Positions 1-11,518 of a DNA stretch of 64,000 bases are shown in pieces; the first letter of the stretch is position 1, and each line of letters opens with the position of its first letter. This DNA comes from Haematobia irritans. Its lineage: Eukaryota > Arthropoda > Insecta > Diptera > Muscidae. The translations under genes and the position numbers were made by a program. The stretch covers positions 195,445,063 to 195,509,062 of the forward strand of contig NC_134397.1 in the NCBI RefSeq assembly GCF_050003625.1, read 5' to 3'. The notes under the pieces were generated by a model. It searched no databases and was not told where the DNA came from. It saw only the letters and a list, made by a program, of their open reading frames with translations.

Positions 1-918
1 ATTAGCATTGTAGCTATGCGTGCCAAATTTGGTTGAAATCGTTTCAGATTTAGATATAGCTCCCATATATAGCTTTCGCCCGATTTACACTCATATGACC
101 ACAGAGGCCAATTTTTTGCTCCGATTTAATTGAAATTTTGCACAGGGAGTAGAATTAGCATTGTAGCTATGCGTGCCAAATTTGGTTGAAATCGGTTCAG
201 ATTTAGATATAGCTCCCATATATATGTTTTTCTGATTTCGACAAAAATGGTCAAAATACCAAAATTTTCCTTGTAAAAGCGCCACTGCTTAGTCGAAATG
301 TTGTAAAAATAACTCTAATTTTCTTAAACTTGTAATACATATATATCGAGCGATAAATCATAAGTAAACTTTTGCGAAGTTTCCTTAAAATTGCTTCAGA
401 TTTAAATGTTTCCCATATTTATTTTTTACTAACATTGTATTCCACCCTAGTACATTAGCCGACTTAAATTTTGAGTCTATAGATTTTGTAGAAGTCTATC
501 AAATTCTGTCCAGATCGAGTGATATTTAAATGTATGTATGTATTTTGGACAAACCTTTATATATAGCCCCCAACACATTTGACGGATATGATATGGTATC
601 GAAAATTTAGATCTACAAAGTGGTGCAGGGTATAATATAGTCGGCCCCGCTCGACTTTAGACTTTCCTTGCTTGTTTTTTACTAACATTGTGTTCCACCC
701 TAGTTCATTAGCCGACATAAATTTTGAGTCTATAGATTTTGTAGAAGTCTATCAAATTCTGTCCAGATCGAGTGATATTTAAATGTATGTATTTGGGACA
801 AAACTTTATATATAGCCTCCAACACATTTGACGGATGTGATATGGTATCGAAAATCTACAAAGTGGTGCTGGGTATAATATAGTCGGCCCCGCCTGACTT
901 TAGACTTTCCTTAGTTGT
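1..918 (-). repeat. Class I 153-bp-unit element, reverse orientation, left edge cut
   Basis: Positions 1-330 hold internal units of the class I dispersed repeat (motif ATATAGCTCCCATATATA, the complement of TATATATGGGAGCTATAT). Positions 420-672 and 673-918 are two successive copies of its head, each ending in a sequence complementary to AAGTCTAAAGTCGG, the start seen at 13211 and 38095. The two heads are nearly identical, so the duplication is recent or was homogenised. No protein is supported; the short open frames here are by-products of the unit. The element continues left of the window. Confidence 0.7.
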
Positions 919-999
919 TACGTTTTCAGATCATGAACGCTGGTTGTTGTTTTGACAACGCATGGTGTCATTTTAACGTTGTCAGATTGACCCCAGTCT

Positions 1000-1300
1000 G
1001 TACTCAGTTGACAACACATGTGTGTTGATTCACTTTCATGAACGGATCGTTTTGAAATGACCACGCCTTTCATGTTTTTTTCTATGGGTGCATACAGCCG
1101 ACTGCTGTTTACTACTGGGCTCATATGCGTAAATCCATACGTGTTTCGAAGCACCTCGATCGTATTTTTGGAGCATTTCTTTCGACCAATCGATCGACCC
1201 TTTTTTTGAGCGATTGACAAATTGTGTCCGACGTGAACTAATTTGCTTATCCGATATTGAATGTATGCTCCCACTAATGCCTAATATTGTCTCAATCACA
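1000..1300 (-). pseudogene. Mariner-like transposase remnant
   Basis: On the minus strand, decayed frames around 1036-1299 read VIETILGISGSIHSI, then DWSKEMLQKYDRGASKHVW, then YEPSSKQQSAV. These resemble the segment from the second helix-turn-helix to just past the first catalytic Asp of mariner transposases, where the family has a TGDE(S/T)W block followed by Y-P-E-K-Q-S-W. The TGDE block itself is lost here. Frameshifts and stops are frequent and neither end can be defined. The match is by motif recall only, so the family assignment is moderate. Confidence 0.45.
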
Positions 1301-1489
1301 GTTGGTGCACAGTATCAATGTTTTGCGGAACAACAACTGATTTTGGACGACTTTCACAAAATTCTTGGAATCTTGGAGTGAGATACGACCTCGGTTGAAT
1401 TTACCACAGCATTCATCACCACAAACACTGCTTCTTGACGGAGCTTCATCACAACAAATTGAATTGAGTTCATCGATGTTGAGTTTTAT

Positions 1490-1714
1490 GATAGAGCTGT
1501 AACTTGGCAGATTGCAAGACTACGGTTGCCCATTCCAACTATATATAAAGGGCAACCATTATATAATTGTGGATCAACTTTGTTATGATTGTTGGATGAG
1601 CTGTACGATAGAGCTGTAACTTGGCAGATTGAAAGACTACGATTGCCCATTCCAACTATATATAAAAGACAACCATTATATAATTATGGACCAACTTTGT
1701 TATGATTGTTGGAG
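1490..1714. repeat. 117-bp tandem duplication
   Basis: The block starting GATAGAGCTGTAACTTGGC at 1490 repeats at 1607, with few substitutions. Each copy includes TTGCCCATTCCAACTATA and ends in TTATGATTGTTGGA. A diverged single copy of the first part, with GAGCTGTCAG and GCAGATTGCAACAC, lies at 13080-13160, so the unit belongs to a dispersed repeat. No coding potential is seen. Confidence 0.7.
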
Positions 1715-1900
1715 GCCATATACTAACACTGAGTAGCAAATTAAACCAGATCGGATGAAATTTGCTTCACCAAGAGGCTCCGCAAGCCAAATCTACGTGT
1801 CGGTTTAACATATATTGGGGCTATACCTTTGTCCGATATGTTCCATTTGCAATATCATCAGATTTATATCAATAACAACGTCCCAGTAAAAATAATTGGG
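1715..1900 (+). repeat. Class II 153-bp-unit element, fragment
   Basis: CCATATACTAACACTGAG, CAGATCGGATGAAATTTGC and AGAGGCTCCGCAAGCC are the diagnostic blocks of one class II unit. They are followed by the post-unit block (CCATTTGCAATATCATC and AACAACGT) that leads to the tail in full copies. Head and tail are missing. Confidence 0.7.
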
Positions 1901-2084
1901 AGTTCTACTAAAGGCACAACTTCCATAGCAGTTTCATATTTTAATGAGCAGTTTGAACTTTTTGTTTGAAATAGGTTAAAAGCACAGTAAGAATTAATAA
2001 AATGGTAAAAATTATATAAATTTGCTAGATAAACTATTTAGGAAATTATTGTAATTTTATTTTATTATGATATATTGGTATTAC

Positions 2085-2769
2085 TCAATTATGTATGGAA
2101 CAAAATATCGGCCAAATGGGTGCCGCGACCTCGGTGGCACACCTTCATCCGATGGTCCAAATTTTCGATGACGCTGAGGCCTAATGGAGGTTCTATGCCG
2201 TTACTGTGCCGAATTATCTCATCCTTTAGCTCTTGAATTGTTGCTGGCTTATCGACGTACACATTTTATTTCAAATAACCCCAAAGATAAAAGTCCAACG
2301 GTGTCAAATCACATGATCTTGGCGGCCAATTGACATCGCCATTACTGAGATAACGCGGCCATTGAATTTGTTGCGCAAAAGAGCCATTGTTTCGTTAGCT
2401 GTGTGGCAAGTGGCACCGTCCTGTTGAAACCACATATCGTCCACATCCATATCTTCAAATTCGGGCCATAAAAAGTTCGTTATCACCTCACGATAGCGAA
2501 CACCATTCACAGTAACTGCCTGACCAGCCTCATTTTAGAAAAAATACGGCCCGATGATGCCGCCAGCCCATAAACCGCACCAAACAGTCACTCTTTGTGG
2601 GTGCATTGGTTTCTCGACAATCACTCTTGGATTCTCATTTGCCCAAATGCGGCAATTCTGTTTATTGACGAATCCAGTGAGGTGAAAATATGCCTCATCA
2701 CTGAAGATGATTTTCTTCGAAAATTTCTTGGAACCATTTAACACGTTGTTGGATTGTGTATCTCTCCAT
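2085..2769 (-). pseudogene. Tc1/mariner-superfamily (Tc3-like) transposase, internally deleted
   Basis: Translation on the minus strand starts at the ATG at 2769-2767 with MERYTIQQRVKWFQ, typical of the family's N-terminus. It then jumps straight into the catalytic core, KKIIFSDEAYFHLTG. Most of the DNA-binding half is therefore deleted, and the reading frame changes at the junction. The core keeps the first Asp (FSDEAY), the second (FQQDGATCHT) and the third (CDLTPLDFYLWG, reached after a frameshift near 2340). A stop at 2535-2537 replaces the usual Glu of FFENEAG. It is a non-autonomous relic of a cut-and-paste transposon. Positions 2813-2880 are probably its 5' untranslated or terminal region; I could not fix the terminal repeats. 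Confidence 0.8.
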
Positions 2770-3149
2770 GGTTCAAATTGAGTAAGTCTGAAATAGAGAA
2801 ATGTCAAATAAAATTCGGAAAAAACTTGGCGTTTAGGTGTGGTTCACATTTAACATCGGCCCTTACAATTTAGCCACCCTTTACATTCTAGAAAATTAGC
2901 AAAAAAATTTTTTTTTCAAATATTTGAGGTCAAATAATATATATAAATAATATACAAATGATTTATTTGGAAAAATATTAGAAAAAAATTTAATGCACAT
3001 CGAAAACACTGAATTGGGATCACACCTTAAGAAGTTATGCAAATTCAATGCAACGGCTGTTGAAATGGTGGACAAGCTCATGTCAAATTTATCGCTTCTA
3101 CGCCACTTTTGTAAAAAGAACATTTTCACTACGACGCGACGCTTCTTTT

Positions 3150-3345
3150 TTTTTTGTGGGTACTTGGTCCAAGTTTCAAGTCGATAGCTTGTGTTGTTCG
3201 GAAGTTCGAGTGATTTCAACAGACGTACGGACACCGATATATGGACACCGAATTTCACCACGACCCAGAATATATACGATGTACTTTCTGGTCTGGTCTG
3301 AGAGCAATATTTCGATGTGTGACTAAGTTAATAAATCCCCGCCTC
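3150..3345 (+). repeat. Class II element, 3' tail fragment
   Basis: The blocks AAGTTTCAAGTCGATAGCTT, GATTTCAACAGACG, AATTTCACCACGACCCAGAA and GCAATATTTCGATGTGT occur in the same order as in the complete tails at 49500-49687 and 54775-54986. Only the tail is present. Confidence 0.75.
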
Positions 3346-3458
3346 TCTTCTCATCGTGGAATCTGCCAATTGTTCTACCAACTTTGGCAATTGTGTTCAC
3401 ACTTTCGACAAGATTACATAGGAGGAATTGGGTTGCGTATTGCTTACCCGGCCACCAT

Positions 3459-3812
3459 AGTTTAGGTTAGGTTAGGTTAGGTGGCAGCCCGATGTATCAG
3501 GCTCACTTAGACTATTCAGTCCATTGTGATACCACATTGGTGAACTTTTCTCTTATCACTGAGTGCTGCCCGATTCCATGTTAAGCTCAATTGCAAGGGA
3601 CCTCATTTTTATAGCCGAGTCCGAACGGCGTCCCACATTGCAGTGAAACCACTTCGAGAAGCTTTGAAACCCACAGAAATGTCACCAGCATTACTGAGGT
3701 GGGATAATCCACCGGTGAAAAACTTTTTGGTGTTCGGTGGAAGCAGGAATCGAACCCACGACCTTGTGTATGCAAGGCGGGCATGCTAACCATTGCACCG
3801 CAGTGTCTCCCC
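3459..3812 (-). mobile_element. Full-length tRNA-derived SINE with 14-bp target duplication
   Basis: Read on the minus strand from 3812, the head has a Pol III A box (GGTGCAATGGTTAGCATG) and a B box (GGGTTCGATTCC) spaced as in a tRNA. A non-tRNA body follows, then a tail of CCTAACCTAACCTAACC reaching 3460. Flanks are TACCCGGCCACCAT (3445-3458) and TACCCAGCCACCAT (3813-3826), a 14-bp target site duplication with one mismatch. This is the best reference copy in the window. Other copies are at 11519, 20831, 34205, 47210/48236 and 61114. Confidence 0.9.
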
Positions 3813-3826
3813 TACCCAGCCACCAT

Positions 3827-5690
3827 GCTCTAAAGATTTGTCAACCACGGAAGCTTATGCCTATATGAAAAAAACGGACTATGTTAAACAGTTAATCATT
3901 GCCTTTCCAAAATGCGATGAGTACTTATCCGACTACAGCCCCATAACATATATGTGACAAAACAATATTTAAACATCTATATTAAAAATGTCCTACAAAA
4001 GAGAATTTCACAATATATGTATTGTTGTAAAAAACAACAACAACAAAAGATAATTGATCCACTCAAACTATAAATGTATATTTTATTACATATGCATGCG
4101 CATATATGTACGTATATAAATACAAAGTATGACACATTATAAGTCCACTTTTGATATCCACCACATAAAGAATTTTATATAATAGTCTGAATCCAATCTG
4201 CTGCATTCAAATAATCACATAAAGAGTTGCAATTAACATTACATTTCACCTTCATTGACATGTCAAACTACTGTTGGGATATTCGAAACATAAGGGTTCG
4301 AAGAGAGAAACTGGCTGGGGGGTACTAAGGTTGAGTGTAGAGGCCGATTATGGTGAAGAGTTGAGGTAATTTTTGCTTAACAGATATTTTCCATGTCATG
4401 CTCTCACTTAGTGTGGGTGGGTATACAACAATGAACAACATGGAAATCCATAAACGAGCAGGTACAAAACGAGACAAAGTATGAGTGAGTGAGTACAAGT
4501 ACTGGCAATTGGAACAAGTGCCGTTTTGTATTGCCGCTCAAGTGTGGCAATGACATTTTGGTGTCTCTTTGTGGTGTTGGCCAACGAGAAGTGTGGAAAT
4601 ATTCTATTGAAAATTTTAACACGTAAGACAATTGTGCATCCTAAAATAAGATTGAACCCTTTAGTTAATTAGGGTGGAGAGGTGTTATTGTTGGTATTTC
4701 TTATATAAATTTAATAGCATTGAGCTGTAGGAAAATGTGGCTATAAATAGGTTCTAGACCCCTCTTAGGAAATATTGTTTTTGGATTTTAAAGATATCAC
4801 TGCTCTCATCGTCACCATCTCATCGTTCTGGTAGCCCAAGTGCTTATCACACTACTCTTGTAATATAACAAACTTTAATTTATGATTGACTGGGGTAAAT
4901 GTGGAACTAAGCAATATGTTCGTTTCAACACTCAAAAGAGAGTTTTACTTGGATCCAATGATTTTGATCTCCCCGTAAATTTTTTTATATATATTTTATA
5001 TAATTTTAACACACTAAAATAAACTTTAATAAAAAAATTAATTTCATATTTTAATTTGAACCCTGTTTCTGTATGTCGAACGAAAACCTGCCGATAGAAA
5101 AGCAGTCACTCAATTTCGAATGAATTTGTATTTCTGTACTTTTGAAAGATTGGCCAAAATTTGACTTCATGAAATTTCTAACAAAGTTTTTACTTTTTTT
5201 TCTTGACTCTATGTTCGTTTCGTAGTCGACTTGGCTTTCGACATAGAGAAACTAAACTTAATTTTTTTTCGATTGAAATACGAAGGAAAGTTATCGATCG
5301 ATATACAGAAACAGGACATTAATATATCAATCTAGGCGACTGATCCGTTCCAACAAAATATTTAATTTTCTTATTATATTGAGTACTATCGTTCTGAAAT
5401 AAAATCAAAAGAATATTATTTGCAAGGAATCGACTATTATTTAGAACATGTGCCACTAGTGTTACAAGAGAAAATTTCGGTTTACCCTACAAGGACAAAT
5501 AAAGTTCTCTACTTTCCCCTACATTCCCAAAAAATTTTCCCTACAATTTCACATACAATATTTTTCATTAATTTTAAACAAAACTTAGAAAACAAAAATG
5601 GTTCTAGCTGTTTTATTATCTTAAAACATATGAAAATGCAACGTATTTTGCGTAAAAATAAATTTGTATTACCGGTGTTAAAAAAAATTT
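3827..5690. other. Non-coding stretch, nothing recognised
   Basis: AT-rich sequence with short runs (ACAACAACAACA near 4027, poly-T) and no frame with family resemblance. Open frames at 4404-4631 and 5420-5707 have no domain or codon signal. Confidence 0.5.
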
Positions 5691-6642
5691 ACCACCACAG
5701 TTGGTAGAGTTCTACCAAAAATAGTAGATTTTTTTCTGTTTCGTATTTTGGTAGAATGCTTGATGTTTTGGTAGATCAAATCTCAAGAGAAATCAAATTT
5801 ATATACAAATAAAAATAAAATTTTGGGAAAAGTTTCTATAAAGAAAATTTTTGAGAAATTTTTCTATAGAAAATAAAATTTAGAAAAAATTCTATAGAAA
5901 TAAAATTCTGAAAAATTTTCTGTAGAAATAAAATTTTGAAAAAATTTTCTATAGAAATAAAGTTTTGGCAAAATTTTTTATAGAAATAAAATTTTGAAAA
6001 ATTTTTCTATTGAAATAAAGTTTTGACAAAATTTTTTATAGAAATAAAATTAAAAAAAAATTCTATAGAAATAAAATTTTGAAAAAATTTTCTATAGAAA
6101 TAAAATTTTGAAAAAATGTTCTATAGAAATAAAATTTTGAAAAAAATTTCTATAGAAATAAAATTTTGAAAAAACTTTCTATTGAAATGAAATTTTGAGA
6201 AAATTTTCTATAGAAATAAAATTTTGAAAAAAATTTCTAAAGAAATAAAATTTTGAAAAATTTTCTATTGAAATGAAATTTTGAGAAAATTTTCTATAGA
6301 AATAAAATTTTGAAAAAATTTTCTGTAGAAAAAAAATTTGAAAAAATTTTTATAGAAATAAAATTTTGAAAAAAAAATTTCTATAGAAATAAACTTTTGA
6401 AAAAATTTTCTATAGAAATAAAATTTTGAAAAAATTTTCTATAGAAATGAAATTTTGAGAAAATTTTCTATAGAAATAAAATTTAAAAAAAAAATTCTAT
6501 AGAAATAAAATTTTGAAAAATGTTTCTATTGAAATAAAGTTTTGACAAAATTTTTTATAGAAATAAAATTAAAAAAAAAATCTATAGAAATAAAATTTTG
6601 AAAAAAATTTCTATAGAAATAAAATTTTAAAAAAATGTTCTA

Positions 6643-7615
6643 CACGGATGAAAAAGACTGTTTTTCATATGTTTGGCTATAAACATTAAATGTTTGGAAC
6701 ACAAATTTTTAAACACAATATTTTTGAGTGCAAGCATATAATGTTCATAAACTAGCATAACATGTTTGGGACATATATGTTAATATGTTAGAACATATTA
6801 TGTTTGGGACATAAAATGTTTGTAAATATAATATGCTTGGATGCAAACATATATTAATTTAGAAATAGCCTATAAACATATATGTGTTTAGTAGCTTGGA
6901 GTGCTATTTAACAGGGAGCGATATTGAATTAAGTTGGTGGTTGTTGCTTGTTATTACAAAAGTAACATTTTATTTATCCTTGGGCAATTGATCAGCTACT
7001 TCTTTGATCCTTACAAACTGTGTGGTCCGCTGTTCGAATCCCCGTCCGGCAAAAGGTAAAATTAAAATAAAAAAACATACAATTGAATAATTTCTTCTAC
7101 AATGTTTGTATTACAGAAAAAGGTGCTAAGAACTAAAAAATCTCGTGGAAGTGAGAAAGATGTGGGGGAATATACAATTGGGCAGAAACAAAATTTTGAG
7201 CATTCAGGTCGAAAACCTATGTTGTTAGCACCTATATTACCTGTTTATTTTCATAAATCATTATGATTGTAAATATATAAATAAATAAATAAAATTTTGA
7301 GCACAATATTGTTTGGGAGAATTTTTGTAAGCATATAATATTTTGGGTGCAAAATGCTTCCAAACATATTATATGTTCACATAATAACATATTGTTTTTT
7401 GGAAGACAACATTATTGAATTTGGATGCAAAAATACAAAATGTTTGGAACTTAGACTACCCAAACATATATTGTTTAGACCAATATGCTTTCAAACATAT
7501 TATATATTGGAAGAGATCAAACATATATATGTTTGGGCAATAGCCAAAAATGTATATGCTTGAAGCAAAATATGTTTGGGAGTATATGTTACAGAAGCGA
7601 TTTTTTGTGAGCGTG
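6643..7615. mobile_element. MITE-like element inserted at TA inside the 29-bp array
   Basis: Ends are CACGGATGAAAAAGAC on the left and, on the reverse strand of the right end, CACGCTCACAAAAAATC. They form an imperfect terminal inverted repeat flanked by TA (6641-6642, 7616-7617). Many copies of an (A)AACATAT / ATATGTTTGG motif fill both sub-terminal halves, in both orientations. No transposase is present. The middle (6900-7190) includes GTTCGAATCCCCG, which resembles a Pol III B box, so a decayed tRNA-derived SINE may be nested here. An 88-bp retroposon sits at 7203-7290. Confidence 0.7.
7203..7290 (+). mobile_element. 88-bp retroposon, copy 1, with 13-bp target duplication
   Basis: The body starts TTCAGGTCGAAAACCTATG and ends in ATAAATAAATAAAT. 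It is flanked by perfect direct repeats AAAATTTTGAGCA at 7190-7202 and 7291-7303. A second copy of identical length lies at 17929-18016 with its own different 16-bp duplication. Both start at the same hairpin (CAGGT-CGAAA-ACCT), so this looks like a complete unit rather than a randomly truncated LINE end. Confidence 0.8.
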
Positions 7616-8810
7616 TAGAGAAATAAAATTTTGAAAAAATTTTCTATAGAAATAAAATTTTGAAAAAAAATTCTATAGAAATAAAATTTTGAAAAAAATT
7701 TCTATTGAAATGAAATTTTGAGAAAATTTTCTATAGAAATAAAATTTTGAAAAAAATTTCTATAGAAATAAAATTTTGAAAAATTTTCTATTGTAATGAA
7801 ATTTTGAGAAAATTTTCTATAGAAATAAAATTTTGAAAAAAATTTCTATAGAAGTAAAATTTTGAAAAAATTTTCTATAGAAATAAAATTTTGAAAAAAA
7901 ATTTTATAGAAATAAAATTTTCTATAGAAATAAAATTTTGAAAAAATTTTCTATAGAAATGAAATTTTGAGAAAATTTTCTATAGAAATAAAATTTTGAA
8001 AAAAAAATCTATAGAAATAAAATTTTGAGATATTTTCTATAGAAATAAAATTTTGAGAAAATTTTATATAGAAATAAAATTTTGAAAAAAATTTCTATAG
8101 AAATAAAATTTTGAAAAAAATTTCACTAGAAATAAAATTTTGAGAAAATTTTCTATAGAAATAAAATTTTGAGAAAATTTTCTATAGAAATAAAATTTTG
8201 AAAGAATTTTGTATATAAATAAAATTTTGAAAAAAATTCTATAGAAATAAAATTGTGAAAAAATTTCTATAGGAATAAAATTTTGAAAAATGTTTATATA
8301 AAAAAAAATTTGAAAAAATTTATATAGAAATAAAATTTTGACAAAATTTTCTATAGAAATAAAATTTTGAAAAAAAAATTCTATAAAATTTTGAAAACAT
8401 TTTCAATAGAAATAAAATTTTGAAAACATTTTCTATAGAAATAAAGTTTTGAAAAAATTTTCTATTGAAATGAAATTTTGAGAAAATTTTCTATAGAAAT
8501 AAAATTTTGAAAAAAAAATCTATGGAAATAAAATTTTGAAAAAAAAATTCTAAAGAGATAAAATTTTGAAAAAAATTTCTATAAAATTTTTCTATGAAAA
8601 TAAAATTTTGAAAAAATTTTCTATAGAAATAACATGTTGACAAAATTTTCTATAGAAATAAATTTTTTAACAAATTTTATATAGAAATAACATTTTGACC
8701 AAATTGTCTATAGGAATAAAGTTTTGACAAAATTTTCTATAGAAATATCTGTTTGGTAGATTTGTGGTAAGATTTTCTTAAAATTTTGGTAGATTTTTTT
8801 GGCACGAGTA

Positions 8811-9978
8811 AAGGGTGATACGGTCAAAATTTGGTCAATATAAACTTGACGCATTTCTTTCAATTTTGCATTTAAAAAACCTGAACACCCCTCATTTTGA
8901 AGGTGTGTGTGTGTAGAATGTTGCTCCTATTTTGATTTTGGTATTCACTCTTCAGTTGTCAAAATGCCGTCCAAGCAAGAAGAGCAGCTTATCAAAATTT
9001 TGCTCGCGCATCGCGAAAATCCGAGCTACTCGCACGCAAAGCTGGCAAAATCGCTAAAAGTTGCCAAATCAACCGTTACAAATGTAATTAAAGTGTTTGG
9101 GGAACGTTTGTCGACAGCCAGGAAGTCTGGATCGGGGGGAAATCGAAAACCGGAAGACGCTGAGACGACAAAGAGTGTTGTCGGTAGTTTCAAGCGAAAC
9201 CCTAACCTCTCTCTCCGAGATGCCGCAAATAAGCTGGGTGTATCGTCTACAACCGTGCATCGAGCCAAAAAACGAGCCGGACTATCGACTTAGAAGAAGG
9301 TAGTGACTCCAAAGCCGACTACAAGCAGCTTCCGGGACAGGAGTTTTATACGGCAAAAGGAAGGGGATAGGTAGCAGATATTTTCAAGCACATAAAACTG
9401 TCAAAGTTCGCAAAGAAATATCTGGTTTGGCAAGCCATATGTACCTGTGGCTTGAAAAGCAGCATTTTCATAGCTTCCGGGACTGTCAACCAAGAAATTT
9501 ACGTGAAAGAGTGTTTGAATAAACGTCTGCTGCCTTTCCTGAAGAAACACGGTTGTTCCGTACTGTTTTGGCGGGATTTGGCATCTTACGGTAAAAAGGT
9601 CATGTAGTGGTACGCCGCCAACAACGTGCAGGTGGTTCCCAAGGACAAGAACCCTCCCAACACGCCAGAGCTCCGCCCAATTGAGAAATACTGGTCTCTT
9701 GTCAAGCGGAACCTAAAGAAGACCAAAAAACCTGCTAAGGACAAACTGGCTTTCTGCGGCGAAGAAGGTGGACAAGGTGGCTGTACAAAATCTGATGGCA
9801 GGTGTCAAGCTTGAGGCCCGGCAATTCAGATTTGGAAAAGCGAAAGCCTAACTAAATATTTTTCCTGAATTTTATACTAATTGAATTTGAAAAAGAAATT
9901 TAATTTGATTTTTTAAATAAACGATTTCACCGATTTACACGCGTTTTCCCTTGACCAAATTTTGACCGTATCACCCTT
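8811..9978 (+). mobile_element. Tc1-like transposon, copy 1, TA target duplication
   Basis: Terminal inverted repeats are AAGGGTGATACGGTCAAAAT at the left and its complement ending CCGTATCACCCTT at the right. TA is duplicated at 8809-8810 and 9979-9980. It is inserted into the tail module of the 29-bp-array element: ...GGCACGAG-TA on one side and TA-ACCGTGGTTATC on the other. The transposase inside is broken. Copy 2, at 43571, shares the ends and has different lesions. Confidence 0.9.
8964..9851 (+). pseudogene. Tc1-like transposase, broken (copy 1)
   Basis: The frame starts at ATG 8964 (MPSKQEEQLIKILLAH) with a paired helix-turn-helix: SHAKLAKSLKVAKSTVTNV, then SLRDAANKLGVSSTTVHRA. A stop at 9291-9293 replaces Tyr of STYKK. 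A deletion of about 110 bp at 9315-9320, between short CAAA repeats, removes the first catalytic Asp region that copy 2 retains (VVMDDETYIKAD). Downstream frames are still recognisable (VWQAICTCGLKSS, WYAANNVQVVPKDKN, ELRPIEKYW, the last matching the third catalytic block with Glu). A stop follows at 9849-9851. It cannot make an active enzyme. Confidence 0.85.
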
Positions 9979-9980
9979 TA

Positions 9981-11518
9981 ATAACCGTGGTTATCACATA
10001 TTGTTAAAGATCAAGCCTTGCCGGCTTCTAATTTCCTCCTCTAGAGCCACCAAATTAAAAATTGTGTTGAGCGAAAAAACTATATGTAGGGAATTTTCCC
10101 TACTTCTGGCAACACTGTGTGCCACACGCCATACGATTACGTACTTTAGATATCATCACCTCTCATTACGTACTATAGAAACGTTGATTACGTCATTTCT
10201 TAAATGTGTTTGTTTTTATTAGACGTTCTAAAATGAAATAATATAAAATGTACGCTATGCAATCACTTCCGATTTATTTCTTCCTTTCATTAATATGATT
10301 AAGATCATATTAACTGTAATACTTTGTTTTTCCTTAGAAGACCAATCTTGTTTATCTCATTGTTGGCATTTGGAAGCATGTGCTTTCGTTTGCACTTTGA
10401 ACGCAATATCTTCAATATTGTGCAAAATATTGCAAACATTTTTTTTTTTTCAAATTTTTACTAGTAAACACGTCAAAGTTTCAGATATTAGAGGTAGTAT
10501 ATTGTGAATTGAATTTAATTTAGGGTAAATAATTGATTTTTATTAATATGACGTAATATGTGAAAATAATTTCTTACCATATGACGTTGAATAGTTTTAT
10601 TTGCATTTTCGCCATTATTTACTACAATATAATATAGCCCACTCGTATTAAAGCCCTATGCACTTGTATTTATTTTAAAATCTGATCTCATACATATACA
10701 AGAGAGGGAGAGCGTGTACATCTGTTTACCCTTTCCCATCTTTTACGTATGGCCCAAAATTTTGTTTATCTTTCGAAAGTATAATGCATTTGTTGAAAGA
10801 AATGCACTAGACTACGTCATATTCCCTATAGACTCGTGCCGCATGCTTCTGTTTATATTAGCACGTGTATGAGTTAGTGCATCCGTTTCGATTTGGCATC
10901 ATTTCTGCAAAAGGTATGATCTAATAATCGAATATCAGATGGTTCACTTCCGCTTTCTCATTTGTGCTGCTATGCTAGTTCTCTGTTATCTCTTTTGTTT
11001 ACCCTTAGAAGACGTCACTTTATTCTTGTGTGTGTGTGTGCGTTATAAATGAGCAATCTAGATTTTGAAAATACTACACAAGCCTGTGTAGTATTTTCAA
11101 ATGAGGAGTCGTACCGCCTTTGACTATGAATGTGTGTGTATGTGTGCGTGAGTTACGTTTTTAGATTTGTAAATTTTGTTGTACTTTGTCTTCAAAATGT
11201 ACGCAAAACGTAATTTTTGTTTGTAAATCCAAACACACTTATGAATGAAATAAAATAAACTTTACGAAGTGTTAACTATATGAACAATTTGTTAATAATT
11301 TAAAATGTATGTAGGTTTTTATAGGTAGCGTAAAATTCACTGCTATTTCATTATTTAGATAAACGTCATGGATTTATTATATTTAGAATAAATGATATAA
11401 ACACTTTAGTTTATGTGTTACTAGAAGATTATACACATCTATATTAAATCGTAAGAAGGAATAATAATTAAAGTACGTATTGAAAAAAATATTTACGTGA
11501 TATTAAAGATAACGCTAC
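9981..11518. other. Unique-looking AT-rich block, partner of an inverted duplicate
   Basis: No coding gene recognised. From about 10640 to 11280 the sequence is recognisably similar, with many differences, to the reverse complement of about 14430-15000. Shared blocks include TATTTTAAAATCTGATCTCA, ACATCTGTTTACCCTTTCCC, GTTCACTTCCGCTTTCTC and AAAACGTAATTTTTGTTTGT. A (GT)n run lies at 11026-11042. Confidence 0.6.
11065..11100. other. Perfect 16-bp inverted repeat with 4-bp loop
   Basis: TTGAAAATACTACACA, loop AGCC, then the exact complement. It lies in the block duplicated at 14.4-15.0 kb, but I do not see the hairpin in that partner. It could cruciform or form an RNA hairpin; no function is assigned. 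Confidence 0.8.

Larger units (their letters stand above)
5691..8810 (+). repeat. 29-bp tandem array with head and tail modules
   Basis: The head at 5701-5790 carries TTGGTAGA boxes (TTGGTAGAGTTCTACCA, then GATGTTTTGGTAGAT). From about 5813 to 8760 roughly one hundred degenerate copies follow of a 29-bp unit, consensus ATTTTCTATAGAAATAAA then ATTTTGAAAAA. The tail at 8750-8808 is TTTGGTAGATTTGTGG and TTTTTTTGGCACGAG, and resumes at 9981 as ACCGTGGTTATCA beyond a Tc1-like insertion. The same head and tail bound other arrays (30041, 24018, 27440, 62700), suggesting one element family whose interior is the array. A MITE (6643-7615) interrupts it. Confidence 0.75.

Noticed and set aside
3760..3812. 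tRNA gene on the minus strand
   Set aside because: It has A and B boxes but no acceptor-stem pairing, and several copies share a SINE body, tail and target duplications.
7015..7060. GGTCCGCTGTTCGAATCCCC as a tRNA gene
   Set aside because: Only a B-box-like part is present; no acceptor stem or anticodon arm can be folded, and it lies within a MITE.
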